Shown piece by piece: positions 49,908-58,434 of a DNA stretch of 64,000 nt; the stretch's first letter is position 1, and every line of letters starts with the position of its first letter. The position numbers and the translations under genes were made by a program. Source of the stretch: an uncultured Oscillospiraceae bacterium (lineage in GTDB: Bacteria; Bacillota; Clostridia; Oscillospirales; Ruminococcaceae); assembly GCA_910577365.1 (NCBI GenBank), contig CAJTMU010000002.1:5491-69490 (forward strand), in the 5' to 3' direction. The notes below the pieces were generated by a model, which was not told the DNA's origin, searched no databases, and worked only from the letters and a program-made list of their open reading frames with translations.

Positions 49908-50056
49908 TGTTGAACTAAGCTGAATTATTTAAATTTGAATTTTAACTGACCCGCCTTAATGCGCAACACTTTGCTTCGCTATGTGCTGTGCGTTCAGGCT
50001 CTTGCTGAAAATTTTCCTACGTGAGCGGTCAGCTTACGCCTGCTTTCAGCACCCTT
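49908..50056. repeat. structured intergenic repeat, copy C
   Basis: TTGAACTAAGCTGAATTATT and AAATTTGAA, then GACCCGCC. A stem GCCTTAATGCGCA/TGTGCGTTCAGGC encloses ACACTTTGCTTCGCTATG. CTCTTGCTGAAAATTTTCC, GAGCGGTCA and CTTTCAGCACC follow. The stem differs in sequence from copy B yet still pairs. Confidence 0.65.
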
Positions 50057-50204
50057 AATTGCCTTTTTCGCGCAGTTTTAAGTTAAAAGATTGCTGCTCG
50101 TAGCAAACTGTACCACAATCAAATATCGTTTTAACAAAATAATTGTGATTTTAATCAGCTTTTCCCAACATACCTCAGGTACTTTACATCTCATGTGCAA
50201 AGCG

Positions 50205-50939
50205 CTATTTTCTGTACTTAACGACCTCATACATCAATATCCCTGCGGATACCGAAGCGTTAAGAGAATTGACCTTTCCCATCATAGGCAGTGAAAGCGT
50301 CATATCGCAGCTTTCTCTTACCAGCCGACCAAGCCCGAAGCCCTCCGAACCTACCACCAGCGCTACTCCTCCCGAAAGCTCCGCCTTGTCGTATGGGGTA
50401 CCGTCAGCTTCCATGCCGTAGACCCAGATATTTTCCTCCTTGAGCCTCTTTATTGTATCCACCAGATTTGAAACGCGCGCGACTTTCAGCCAAGCCGCTG
50501 CGCCCGCCGAAGTTTTATATACCGTCGCGTTAAGGGAAGCGCTGCGGCGCTTGGGAATTATCACACCGTCCGCGCCCGCCGCTTCAGCCGTGCGGATTAT
50601 CGCCCCGAGATTATGTGGATCGGCAATCTCGTCAGCAACGATTATAAACGGCGGCTTTCCCTTTTGTCTGGATACCTCTAAGATATCTTCAACCGTGGAG
50701 TAGGAGCACGCCGCAAGCTCCGCCGCCGCGCCGCCGTGCTTTTCCGTGCCGCAAAGCGCGTTCAGCTTTTCGGCATTTACCTCCTTTACAACGGCTCCCC
50801 GCCGCTTGGCAAGCGATGTCAGCTTTCCGAGAGAAGCACCTTTAAGCACGAACAGAGTATCAATCTCCTGTTCGGAATTTAGCGCTTCCGTTACGGCGTT
50901 GCGCCCGTAAATAATCTTTATGTCATTTTCCTTTTCCAT
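50205..50939 (-). CDS. rlmB: 23S rRNA 2'-O-ribose methyltransferase (TrmH/SpoU family)
   Basis: A 244-residue knotted methyltransferase that methylates a ribose in 23S rRNA (G2251 for E. coli RlmB). The N-terminal substrate domain starts IIYGRNAVTEALNSEQEIDT. The SAM-binding knot shows IVADEIADPHNLGAIIRTAE, then LVVGSEGFGLGRLV and LPMMGKVNSLNASVSAGIL. All three SpoU motifs are present with normal spacing. The exact target is inferred from similarity to RlmB. Its upstream neighbour comM is divergent. Confidence 0.9.
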   Translation of the reverse strand: MEKENDIKIIYGRNAVTEALNSEQEIDTLFVLKGASLGKLTSLAKRRGAVVKEVNAEKLNALCGTEKHGGAAAELAACSYSTVEDILEVSRQKGKPPFIIVADEIADPHNLGAIIRTAEAAGADGVIIPKRRSASLNATVYKTSAGAAAWLKVARVSNLVDTIKRLKEENIWVYGMEADGTPYDKAELSGGVALVVGSEGFGLGRLVRESCDMTLSLPMMGKVNSLNASVSAGILMYEVVKYRK

Positions 50940-51113
50940 TTCAGTTCCTTTTCAAGGCATACTTTCAATTATACATTATTTATTATATCATAATCCTTTC
51001 CTTATTTCAACCATAAAAAAGAAAAGTAATGTGAAATTTGTGAAAAAAGCATTGAGTAATGGTCTTTTTGATGCTCACAGTTGTCGTTTTAACAAATATT
51101 TTCGCTCAATATA

Positions 51114-51142
51114 TTGTTTTTTTTGCCAAGTTGTGGTAAAAT
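51114..51142 (+). promoter_or_regulatory. promoter for comM
   Basis: TTGTTT (51114-51119) and TAAAAT (51137-51142), 17-bp spacer, about 85 bp before the start codon. Confidence 0.55.
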
Positions 51143-51182
51143 ATATATTTAAGGAAGTATAAAAATAAATTTTTAATACATC

Positions 51183-51231
51183 AAACTCGAAAGGAGCTAT
51201 GCTTCCGCGCGGAAGCATGATCATAACGATG
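51183..51231 (+). promoter_or_regulatory. hairpin leader between ribosome binding site and start codon of comM
   Basis: AAACTCGAAAGGAG and CT are followed by a perfect 20-bp palindrome (51199-51218, arms ATGCTTCCGC/GCGGAAGCAT), then GATCATAACG and the ATG. The layout and sequence match the rluB leader at 17706. Two ATG triplets lie inside the hairpin and are in frame with comM, so starts within it cannot be ruled out. Confidence 0.6.
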
Positions 51232-52755
51232 TTCAGTCAGGTAAACAGCGTCGGTCTGTTCGGGCTAAACGCCTTCCCCGTTACTGTGGAAGCAAGCATT
51301 TCCACGGGACAGCCCGCTTTTGATATAGTCGGTATGCCGGATATCGCTGTGCAGGAGAGCAAAGCGCGTATTCGTGCCGTTCTCGGTCAGCTAAGCCTTA
51401 AACTGCTTAACGGCAAGGTAACGGTAAATCTCGCGCCGGCAAGCGTGAAAAAGATAGGCTCCATGTTCGATCTGCCCATTATGGTCGCGCTTATGAAGCT
51501 TGGCGGAATAATCGGAGCAGAGCTTGACAACTGCGCGTTTATCGGGGAACTTTCCCTAAATGGCGCTCTTGCTTCGGTGAACGGTGCTCTCTCCATGACT
51601 CTCACAGCAGCACAGCACGGCATAAAGCGGATATTTTTGCCCAAGGCAAACGCGCGGGAGGCTTCCGTGGCGGACGGCATAGAAGTATACGGAGCGGAGC
51701 ATATCACACAGATAACGGATTTTCTCAGAACGGGCGAGGGGCTTGTCCCCGAGCCACGATACATACCGTCCGAAAACTCCGCGAAATACTTTGAGGATTT
51801 TGCGGAGGTAATGGGACAAAGTTCCGCAAAATCCGCCATAGAGGTGGCAGCAGCAGGCTCTCACAATATTCTTATGCTCGGTCCTCCCGGGTCGGGAAAA
51901 TCCATGCTTGCAAAGCGGATACCCTCCATTCTCCCCAAAATAACATTTGCAGAGAGCATAGAGACCACCCAGATACACTCTGTGGCGGGAATGATAAACC
52001 CGAACGCTCCGCTTATTGCCTCACGCCCATTCCGTGCGGTAAGCCATACTGCCAGCGGCGTAGGTCTTGTGGGCGGCGGAAACATTCCGAAGCCCGGGGA
52101 GATATCGCTTGCACATAACGGCGTGTTGTTTCTTGACGAGCTGCCTGAATTTGACAGGCGCGTTCTCGAAGCGCTAAGGCAGCCGCTGGAGAACGGTGAG
52201 ATAACCATTTCGCGGGCAAGCGGCTCGGTAAATTATCCCTGCGATGTTATGCTGGTGGCCGCGATGAACCCCTGCCCATGCGGAAATTTCGGAAATCCTC
52301 TGAAAAAATGCACCTGCACACCAAAAATGGTTTCTGCATATCTCAACAAAATATCCCAGCCTGTTCTTGACCGCATAGATATACAGATAGAGGTAAAGCC
52401 GGTGGAGTATGGCGACCTCAGCAGCCGCGTTCCTCAGGAAAGCTCCGCGCAGATAGCGGAGCGGGTTCAGCGGGCGCGGGATATTCAGGCGAAGCGGTTT
52501 GCGGGTACGAAGATAAAAAGCAACAGCGGAATAACCGCGGACATAATAGCTGACGTATGCCGCCTTTCCCCCGATGCAGAGCAGATGCTCAAAGCGGCGT
52601 TTGAAAAGCTGGGTCTTTCTGCGAGAGCATACGACCGTATACTGAAGGTCGCCCGCACCTGCGCAGACCTCGCGGATAGTGAATCAATACAGAAAGCACA
52701 TATTTCTCAGGCAATAAGCTTCCGAAGCCTTGACAGAAAATACTGGAACAGATAG
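51229..52755 (+). CDS. comM: ComM/YifB family Mg-chelatase-like AAA+ ATPase
   Basis: A 508-residue protein. An N-terminal Lon-protease-like domain (NAFPVTVEASISTGQPAFDI) precedes the AAA+ module with Walker A GPPGSGKSMLAKR and Walker B-type GVLFLDELPEFDRRVLEALR. A C-terminal magnesium-chelatase-like domain has CRLSPDAEQMLKAAFEKLGL. Related ComM helps branch migration during natural transformation in Gram-negative bacteria; its role in Clostridia is less clear. The start at ATG 51229 is chosen because the protein then begins like its relatives (MFSQVNSVGLFG), although the ribosome binding site is 30 bases upstream behind a hairpin. Confidence 0.9.
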   Translation: MFSQVNSVGLFGLNAFPVTVEASISTGQPAFDIVGMPDIAVQESKARIRAVLGQLSLKLLNGKVTVNLAPASVKKIGSMFDLPIMVALMKLGGIIGAELDNCAFIGELSLNGALASVNGALSMTLTAAQHGIKRIFLPKANAREASVADGIEVYGAEHITQITDFLRTGEGLVPEPRYIPSENSAKYFEDFAEVMGQSSAKSAIEVAAAGSHNILMLGPPGSGKSMLAKRIPSILPKITFAESIETTQIHSVAGMINPNAPLIASRPFRAVSHTASGVGLVGGGNIPKPGEISLAHNGVLFLDELPEFDRRVLEALRQPLENGEITISRASGSVNYPCDVMLVAAMNPCPCGNFGNPLKKCTCTPKMVSAYLNKISQPVLDRIDIQIEVKPVEYGDLSSRVPQESSAQIAERVQRARDIQAKRFAGTKIKSNSGITADIIADVCRLSPDAEQMLKAAFEKLGLSARAYDRILKVARTCADLADSESIQKAHISQAISFRSLDRKYWNR

Positions 52756-52756
52756 C

Positions 52757-52930
52757 ATGAGAGAAAACGGAGTAAAAGCAAAGGCCTTAAAAGCCGCATT
52801 CCCCTACACGCTGCCGATTATGGCAGGCTTTCTGTTTCTTGGCGCCGCCTATGGCATTTTCGCGCGGACGGAGGGACTGTCGGCGTTTTATCCCATAATA
52901 ATGGCTATACCGGTGACGTTTGTTTTTTAA
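52757..52930 (+). pseudogene. azlC: azlC remnant (N-terminal fragment of a branched-chain amino acid exporter)
   Basis: The 57-residue frame reads KAAFPYTLPIMAGFLFLGAA and YGIFARTEGLSAFYPIIMAI, then stops after PVTFVF. This is the start of AzlC, the large subunit of a branched-chain amino acid exporter of about 230 residues. The remaining 170 residues are missing, and the next gene is unrelated. The fragment ends in the first membrane repeat, so no function is likely. It begins one base after the comM stop. azlD is not present. Confidence 0.7.
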
Positions 52931-52942
52931 GGAGATCTTTTT

Positions 52943-53149
52943 ATGAATAAAAAGCTTTGGACAAGAATATGGGCGGCAGGGTTAATTACAAACGGTCTGC
53001 TGTCAGTCGCAACGGCGGTGAACAATATCGCGGGGCTGTGTTTTCCCGACGCGGCGATCCGAATTATAGGCGCGGTGCAGCTCATAGGGCTGGCGCTGCT
53101 GGGGTTCGGCTTTGTAAAGCTGGAGATATGGAGGTTCGCAAGAAAATGA
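52943..53149 (+). CDS. small two-helix membrane protein
   Basis: A 68-residue protein with two hydrophobic segments (IWAAGLITNGLLSVATAVNN and IGAVQLIGLALLGFGFVKL) and charged ends. AAGGAGATC lies at normal spacing before the ATG, which supports a real gene. It does not resemble the missing part of AzlC. No family is recognised. Its end overlaps the start of the next gene. Confidence 0.6.
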   Translation: MNKKLWTRIWAAGLITNGLLSVATAVNNIAGLCFPDAAIRIIGAVQLIGLALLGFGFVKLEIWRFARK

Positions 53150-53550
53150 CGATTGCGAATAAAGTGTACAACATTTGTTCCGACTGCGCGCCGCTATCCG
53201 CTTTATTTGAATGCTCCGCGCCAAAAAGTTCTGTCAGCGTTTATTTTGATATCATACGCGATTTAACCGAAATGGAAAAGCGTGGCATTATCGAGCTATA
53301 CGCGGGCGACTGCCCTATCGGCAAAGCGGCAGAGGTCGTTGAATCGGAACTGCTTCACACCGTTTATCATTATTTGCGCTGCAAAAAATGCCGCACGATA
53401 TACAAACTGAGGGTATGCATACGCAGCACTCGGCTTGTCGCGGAAAAAATCGGGCATAAGAAAGAGGATTGTATGGAAAAGCTACTTAAGGGGCGGTATG
53501 GAGTATATTTTGAGGGGATGAAAGATAATGCAGAAAACACTTCGTTTTAA
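53146..53550 (+). CDS. unknown protein with a CxxC-type cysteine cluster
   Basis: A 134-residue soluble protein starting MTIANKVYNICSDCAPLSAL. A possible metal site is formed by CKKCRTIYKLRVC in the second half. GGAGG is 11 bases before this ATG, and the ATG overlaps the previous stop codon. A longer frame up to 52957 in this reading frame runs through the membrane gene and is rejected. The end overlaps the start of the WGR protein gene by 23 bp, so the three small genes form one unit. Confidence 0.6.
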   Translation: MTIANKVYNICSDCAPLSALFECSAPKSSVSVYFDIIRDLTEMEKRGIIELYAGDCPIGKAAEVVESELLHTVYHYLRCKKCRTIYKLRVCIRSTRLVAEKIGHKKEDCMEKLLKGRYGVYFEGMKDNAENTSF

Positions 53551-54277
53551 GGACGGATATTCCGACAAATTCTGGCGTATAGAAACATGGAAGGGATATG
53601 TCCTTACAAACTGGGGAAAAACGAAAACTAACGGGTGCTGGCAGCTGACCGAGCTTGAGGACGCGCAGTCCGCCGAGAAAGAAGCCATAAAGCAAGTTGA
53701 TTCCAGAACGCACAGCGGATACCGTGAATTTAAGGATTTTGATCCCTGTGCGCTTGTCTACAAGGATATTGAGGATTACGGTCCTCACCCGCTGACCAGT
53801 CACCCGCTGTTTCGGGAATATTTCTCCGACGCGATGTATTATGAATGCGCCAACGGGGAAGCTCCGTTCGGAAGCGACGAGGGCAGCGATACTCTTTGGA
53901 TATTGCAGGAAAACTATAAGCCGTCTCTGGATTTCGCGGATTTTCCGCGTCGGCTCATTGAAGAGGCTTGGGAGATGGAATATCTGCTGCCCGACCCAAA
54001 TATTTCCGACAACGAACTGAAAAGACGCGAGGGTGAGAACGGCATCGTCCTTATGAACGATCAGGTAATAATCGCAGTGACATTAGGGCAGATAAAAATT
54101 ACGGGTGAGTCGGACAAGGCGCTGCGTGAACTGGCTTTCAGGTCGCTGGACAGATGGGAAAGGTTAAACGGGCTGATTTACAATGCAGATAAGTCACCCT
54201 ATATAGCGAAAATGCGCGCTGACCTTAACCGCTTTGAACAGGAAGAATGCGGCAAAAAAAACAAAGCGGAAAATTAA
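53528..54277 (+). CDS. WGR domain protein
   Basis: A 249-residue protein. The first 75 residues form a WGR-like domain: DGYSDKFWRIETWKGYVLTN followed by WGKTKTNGCWQLTELEDAQS and a terminal SGYREF. WGR domains occur in PARP enzymes and bacterial regulators and bind nucleic acids or proteins. Here WGK replaces WGR. The remaining 170 residues contain CANGEAPFGSDEGSDTLWIL and LPDPNISDNELKRREGENGI, without a known catalytic motif. Many bacterial WGR proteins are found next to small unknown genes, as here. Confidence 0.75.
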   Translation: MQKTLRFKDGYSDKFWRIETWKGYVLTNWGKTKTNGCWQLTELEDAQSAEKEAIKQVDSRTHSGYREFKDFDPCALVYKDIEDYGPHPLTSHPLFREYFSDAMYYECANGEAPFGSDEGSDTLWILQENYKPSLDFADFPRRLIEEAWEMEYLLPDPNISDNELKRREGENGIVLMNDQVIIAVTLGQIKITGESDKALRELAFRSLDRWERLNGLIYNADKSPYIAKMRADLNRFEQEECGKKNKAEN

Positions 54278-54405
54278 TGAAATACATTTGTCCGCACGTA
54301 AAGGCACGAAAAAGCATGTAACATAACACCCGCGCCTAAAATTTCAAAAAGTGCTCGGAGTGCGGCGTTGTTTTAAAAAAATTCTTAAATAAGGAGATTA
54401 TCGAT

Positions 54406-55890
54406 ATGAACAAACGCAGCTGCGGTATCCTTATGCATATAACCTCGCTTCCCTCACCATATGGGATAGGGACGCTGGGAAGAGAAGCTGACTGCTTCGC
54501 TAACTGGCTCAGGGACGCGGGACAGCGCTTCTGGCAAGTGCTGCCGATAGGTCCCACAGGATACGGTGACTCGCCCTATCAGCCGTTTTCCTCATTCGCG
54601 GGAAATCCGCTGATGATAGACCTTGATGAGCTGGTAGAACAAGGGCTTCTCTCAAGAGAGCGGGTGGAACAGGCGGATTACGGCGCCGACCCCAACTACG
54701 TTGACTTTGAAAAGGTAAGCAGGACGAAAACGGAGCTGCTCCGTGAAGCGTCCAAGAAATTTGAGGACGACGTCGGGTACACTTCGTTTACACTCGACGA
54801 AGCGGACTGGCTTGACGATTATGCGCTTTTCATGGCACTCAAGGACAAATTCGGCGGAAAGCCGTGGACGCTGTGGGACGAGGACATCAAGCTAAGAACG
54901 CCAGAGGCTCTGGAGCGGTACAGAAACGAGCTTCGTGACGAAATAAGGTTCAGGAAATTCTCACAGTATATCTTTTTCCGTCAGTGGGACAGATTTCACC
55001 ACTACTGCAACAGTATAGGAATAGAGATAATCGGCGATATCCCTATATATGTTTCCCCTGACTGTGCGGACGTATGGGCGCAGCCCGAGCTGTTTGAGCT
55101 GGAGGAATCCCGAAATCCCAAGCGCGTGGCAGGGGTTCCGCCTGATTACTTCTCCGCCACCGGTCAGCTCTGGGGCAATCCGCTGTACGACTGGGAGGAG
55201 ATGAAAGCGCGTGGTTATGACTGGTGGATAGAGCGAGTGAGGAAATCCACCCAAAATTACGATGTGCTGCGTATAGACCATTTCCGTGCCTTCGACACCT
55301 ACTATGCTATTCCGTTCGGACAAAAGACCGCGGAGCACGGCAAATGGGAACAGGGTCCAGGAATTGAACTGTTTGACGCGATAAAAGCGGAACTGGGTAA
55401 GGTGAACATTATCGCGGAGGACCTCGGAGAGATTTTTGACAGTGTAAAAATGCTGCTCAGAAAAACTGGTTTCCCCGGAATGAGAGTTTTGCAGTTCGGC
55501 TTCAACCCCGACAACGCTGACAACGACCATCTTCCGCACAGCTACCCCAAAAACTGCGTGGCATACACGGGAACGCATGACAACGCCACCGTTATGCAAT
55601 GGTACAGCGAAGCTGACAGAAAATCCCGAGCGATGGCTAAAAGGTATCTTAAAAAAGGCTTGCTTGAGGGCAGGAATTACAGTTTTATCAGAAGCGTATA
55701 CGCAAGCCCTGCCAACCTTGCTGTCATTCCCATGCAAGACGTTCTGTGTCTGGGAAAAGAGGGGCGTATGAACGTTCCTTCAACGCTTGGCGGCAACTGG
55801 AACTGGCGAATGAAGAAAATGCCGAAGCTTTCCGACGCTTCAAAGCTTAGAGAGCTTGCGGAAACATATTTTAGGCTTAATGTCAATTAA
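54406..55890 (+). CDS. malQ: 4-alpha-glucanotransferase (amylomaltase)
   Basis: A 494-residue GH77 enzyme that moves maltosyl units between glucans in maltodextrin and glycogen use. The N-terminal RSCGILMHITSLPSPYGIGT and FLDEL-like QVLPIGPTGYGDSPYQPFSS are diagnostic. The catalytic nucleophile is in LRIDHFRAFD, the acid in NIIAEDLGEI and the transition-state aspartate in AYTGTHDNATVMQW. Length fits the short bacterial type. AAGGAGATTATCG precedes the ATG. With the ABC importer at 23 kb it supports alpha-glucan use. Confidence 0.95.
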   Translation: MNKRSCGILMHITSLPSPYGIGTLGREADCFANWLRDAGQRFWQVLPIGPTGYGDSPYQPFSSFAGNPLMIDLDELVEQGLLSRERVEQADYGADPNYVDFEKVSRTKTELLREASKKFEDDVGYTSFTLDEADWLDDYALFMALKDKFGGKPWTLWDEDIKLRTPEALERYRNELRDEIRFRKFSQYIFFRQWDRFHHYCNSIGIEIIGDIPIYVSPDCADVWAQPELFELEESRNPKRVAGVPPDYFSATGQLWGNPLYDWEEMKARGYDWWIERVRKSTQNYDVLRIDHFRAFDTYYAIPFGQKTAEHGKWEQGPGIELFDAIKAELGKVNIIAEDLGEIFDSVKMLLRKTGFPGMRVLQFGFNPDNADNDHLPHSYPKNCVAYTGTHDNATVMQWYSEADRKSRAMAKRYLKKGLLEGRNYSFIRSVYASPANLAVIPMQDVLCLGKEGRMNVPSTLGGNWNWRMKKMPKLSDASKLRELAETYFRLNVN

Positions 55891-55897
55891 TAAATCA

Positions 55898-55930
55898 ATG
55901 CGCGGAATCAAAAAATTCCGCGCATAATAC
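55898..55930. terminator. shared hairpin between convergent malQ and metH
   Basis: ATGCGCGGAAT pairs with ATTCCGCGCAT around CAAAAAA. T-runs are weak on both sides, but it sits exactly between the two stop codons. Confidence 0.55.
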
Positions 55931-55944
55931 GTATATATTTGAAA

Positions 55945-58335
55945 TCAGCCTACGCCGTATACTTTTCTGGCTATATCCACAGTTTCTTTCGCGTCCTTGG
56001 CGTAAAAATCCGCTCCTATCTTTTCCGCGTATTCCGGAGTCAGCACCGCTCCTCCAACTACTATTTTGCAGTTTACGTTATTTTCGCGAAGCAGCTTTAT
56101 AGTACCCTCCATGCTCTTGAGCGTGGTGGTCATCAGCGCCGAAAGACCCACCAGACGCACATCGTATTTTATCGCTGAATCAACTACTGCCTGATACTCC
56201 ACGTCCTTGCCAAGGTCTATCACCTCAAAGCCATAGTTTTCAAGCAGCGTTTTCACAATATTTTTTCCGATATCATGAATATCGCCCTTTACCGTAGCCA
56301 GCACTACCCGTCCGCGGCTTTCGCTTGCGCCGCCTTTTGCGGCTATATATTTCTTTATAACATCAAATGCCGCCTGTGCCGCTCCCGCTGACTGTATAAG
56401 CTGCGGAAGGAAGATAGTACCATTTTCAAAGCGCTCACCCACAGAATCCAGCGCGGGTATAAGATGCTCGTTTATTATAACCATTGGATCGCAGCCATCA
56501 CTCAGCAGCCGTTCTGCCGCCGAAGCGCACTCTGCCTTAAGTCCGTTCGCGACCGCTCCGCCGATATCCGATGCCTGCTCTGAAACAGCCTGCTGTTTTT
56601 GAGCATTCTGCACCTGCGTCGTTATCACTGCGTCTGCGTAGCGCCCTATATAATCCGCTCCGTTTCTGTCATAACCCGAAAGCAGCCTGTATGCGCATAC
56701 CGCTCCTGACATGGCGGGAATATTCGGGTTGATTATGGGCAAATCAAGCCCGCTGTTCATAGCCATTGTCAGAAAAGCGGAATTTACCAGCTCACGGTTC
56801 GGCAGCCCGAAGGAAATGTTGGATACACCCAGCACCGTTTTCAGTCCAAGGCGCTCCTTTACCATGCGGAGTGCCTTGAGAGTTTCTGCGGCTCCGTCCT
56901 GCTCCGCCGATGCGGTAAGCGTAAGGCAATCGATATAAACATCGCGCTTGGGAATGCCGTATTTCTCAGCTCGCCTCAAGATTTTTTCAGCAATGGCAAA
57001 ACGCTCCTCGGCAGTTTTCGGTATCCCGCCGCTGTCAAGAGTCAAACCCACTACCGCCGCGCCATACTTTTTAACAAGCGGCAGCACAGTTTCCAGCTTC
57101 TCTTCCTCACCATTCACGGAATTTACTATCGGCTTGCCCGACACCAAGCGCAGCGCGGCCTCAAGCACGTCAGTCTCAGTTGTGTCTATCTGAAGCGGAG
57201 CGCCGCACACCGACTGCACCGCGTTCACCGCCGCAGCCATCATTTCCTTTTCGTCGATATCGGGAAGACCTACGTTTACGTCGAGTATATCCGCGCCAGC
57301 CTCAGTCTGCTCTATCGCCTGACGCATGATATAATCCAGATCGCGCCGCTTAAGCGCTTCCTTAAACAGCTTTTTACCCGTAGGGTTAATACGCTCTCCG
57401 ATAATACGCACCGTATCTATCTCAACCGTTTCCGAGGCGGAGCAGACTGCGGGCGGTATTTCCTCGTATTTAGGACTGAATTTTTTTCCGCTAAGCTCTT
57501 TGCAAACGGCTTTTATAAACTCGGGCGTAGTCCCGCAGCAGCCGCCGAACAGCTTTACACCCAACTCCGACATCTCACCGATGACCCGCGCATACTCTTC
57601 AGGCGTTATATCGTACAGATTCGTTTTCGGGTCAGGAAGCCCAGCGTTGGGGCGGATAAGCACCGGAACGCTTGTCCAGCGCATTATTTCTTTAACGATG
57701 GGAACAGCCTCCTTGGGTCCCAGTGAGCAGTTCATGCCGATAACGTCCGCACCCATGCCGCAAAGAGTAAGCGCCATCGCGGACACTCCGCAGCCTGTAA
57801 ATGTACGGAGGTTTTCCTCAAAGGTCATTGTGCACACAACGGGAAGCTCTGTGTTTTCCTTGGCTGCAAGCAGCGCGGTTTTTATCTCCATAAGATCAGT
57901 CATAGTTTCCAGAACAATAAAATCCGCGCCGCGCCCCGCAAGCATTATCTCCTTAAACATCTCATATGCCTCGCTGACCGACATATCCCCCGTTGGGCGC
58001 ATCATTCTACCCAAAGAACCGACGTCCAGCGCCACCAGCGTATCCGTTCCGTCACATGCTTTGCGGGCTATCTCTATTCCTTTTTCTATTACCTCAGTCA
58101 CACTATAACCGCTGCTTCTCAGCTTATGAGCGTTCGCGCCGAACGTGTTTGCGTAAACCGCCTGCGCTCCTGCAGCTATATATTGACGATGTATATCTTC
58201 TATCAGCCCGGGGTTGGTGAAATTAAGCTCCTCGGGCAGACCGCCCAGTTTAAGACCGCTCTTTTGGAGCATTGTTCCCATCGCTCCGTCAAGAACGATA
58301 TATTCGTTATTTTCCAATAAATCTCTGAAAGACAT
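55945..58335 (-). CDS. metH: cobalamin-dependent methionine synthase, short form
   Basis: A 796-residue enzyme that moves a methyl group from methyltetrahydrofolate to homocysteine through cobalamin. Homocysteine-binding domain: VLDGAMGTMLQKSGL start with zinc ligands in GMNCSLGP and FGGCCGTTPEF. Folate domain: IGERINPTGKKLFKEA and DILDVNVGLPDIDEKE. Cobalamin domain: KGDIHDIGKNIVKTLLENYG (axial histidine in DxHxxG) and LVGLSALMTTT. The C-terminal SAM-binding reactivation domain is absent, as usual in Clostridia, where a separate protein supplies it. No riboswitch is visible upstream. Confidence 0.93.
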   Translation of the reverse strand: MSFRDLLENNEYIVLDGAMGTMLQKSGLKLGGLPEELNFTNPGLIEDIHRQYIAAGAQAVYANTFGANAHKLRSSGYSVTEVIEKGIEIARKACDGTDTLVALDVGSLGRMMRPTGDMSVSEAYEMFKEIMLAGRGADFIVLETMTDLMEIKTALLAAKENTELPVVCTMTFEENLRTFTGCGVSAMALTLCGMGADVIGMNCSLGPKEAVPIVKEIMRWTSVPVLIRPNAGLPDPKTNLYDITPEEYARVIGEMSELGVKLFGGCCGTTPEFIKAVCKELSGKKFSPKYEEIPPAVCSASETVEIDTVRIIGERINPTGKKLFKEALKRRDLDYIMRQAIEQTEAGADILDVNVGLPDIDEKEMMAAAVNAVQSVCGAPLQIDTTETDVLEAALRLVSGKPIVNSVNGEEEKLETVLPLVKKYGAAVVGLTLDSGGIPKTAEERFAIAEKILRRAEKYGIPKRDVYIDCLTLTASAEQDGAAETLKALRMVKERLGLKTVLGVSNISFGLPNRELVNSAFLTMAMNSGLDLPIINPNIPAMSGAVCAYRLLSGYDRNGADYIGRYADAVITTQVQNAQKQQAVSEQASDIGGAVANGLKAECASAAERLLSDGCDPMVIINEHLIPALDSVGERFENGTIFLPQLIQSAGAAQAAFDVIKKYIAAKGGASESRGRVVLATVKGDIHDIGKNIVKTLLENYGFEVIDLGKDVEYQAVVDSAIKYDVRLVGLSALMTTTLKSMEGTIKLLRENNVNCKIVVGGAVLTPEYAEKIGADFYAKDAKETVDIARKVYGVG

Positions 58336-58434
58336 TCATTTCTCCTTAATAAAAAATATAAATTTCAGCTGTGCTTGCTCCGTTCGCCTCACTCCGGCGC
58401 ACGTTTTTCCAAGCCGCAATTGTTTACAAATAGC

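Noticed and set aside
54961..55737. 258-codon minus-strand frame
   Set aside because: Antisense to malQ and without recognisable domains.
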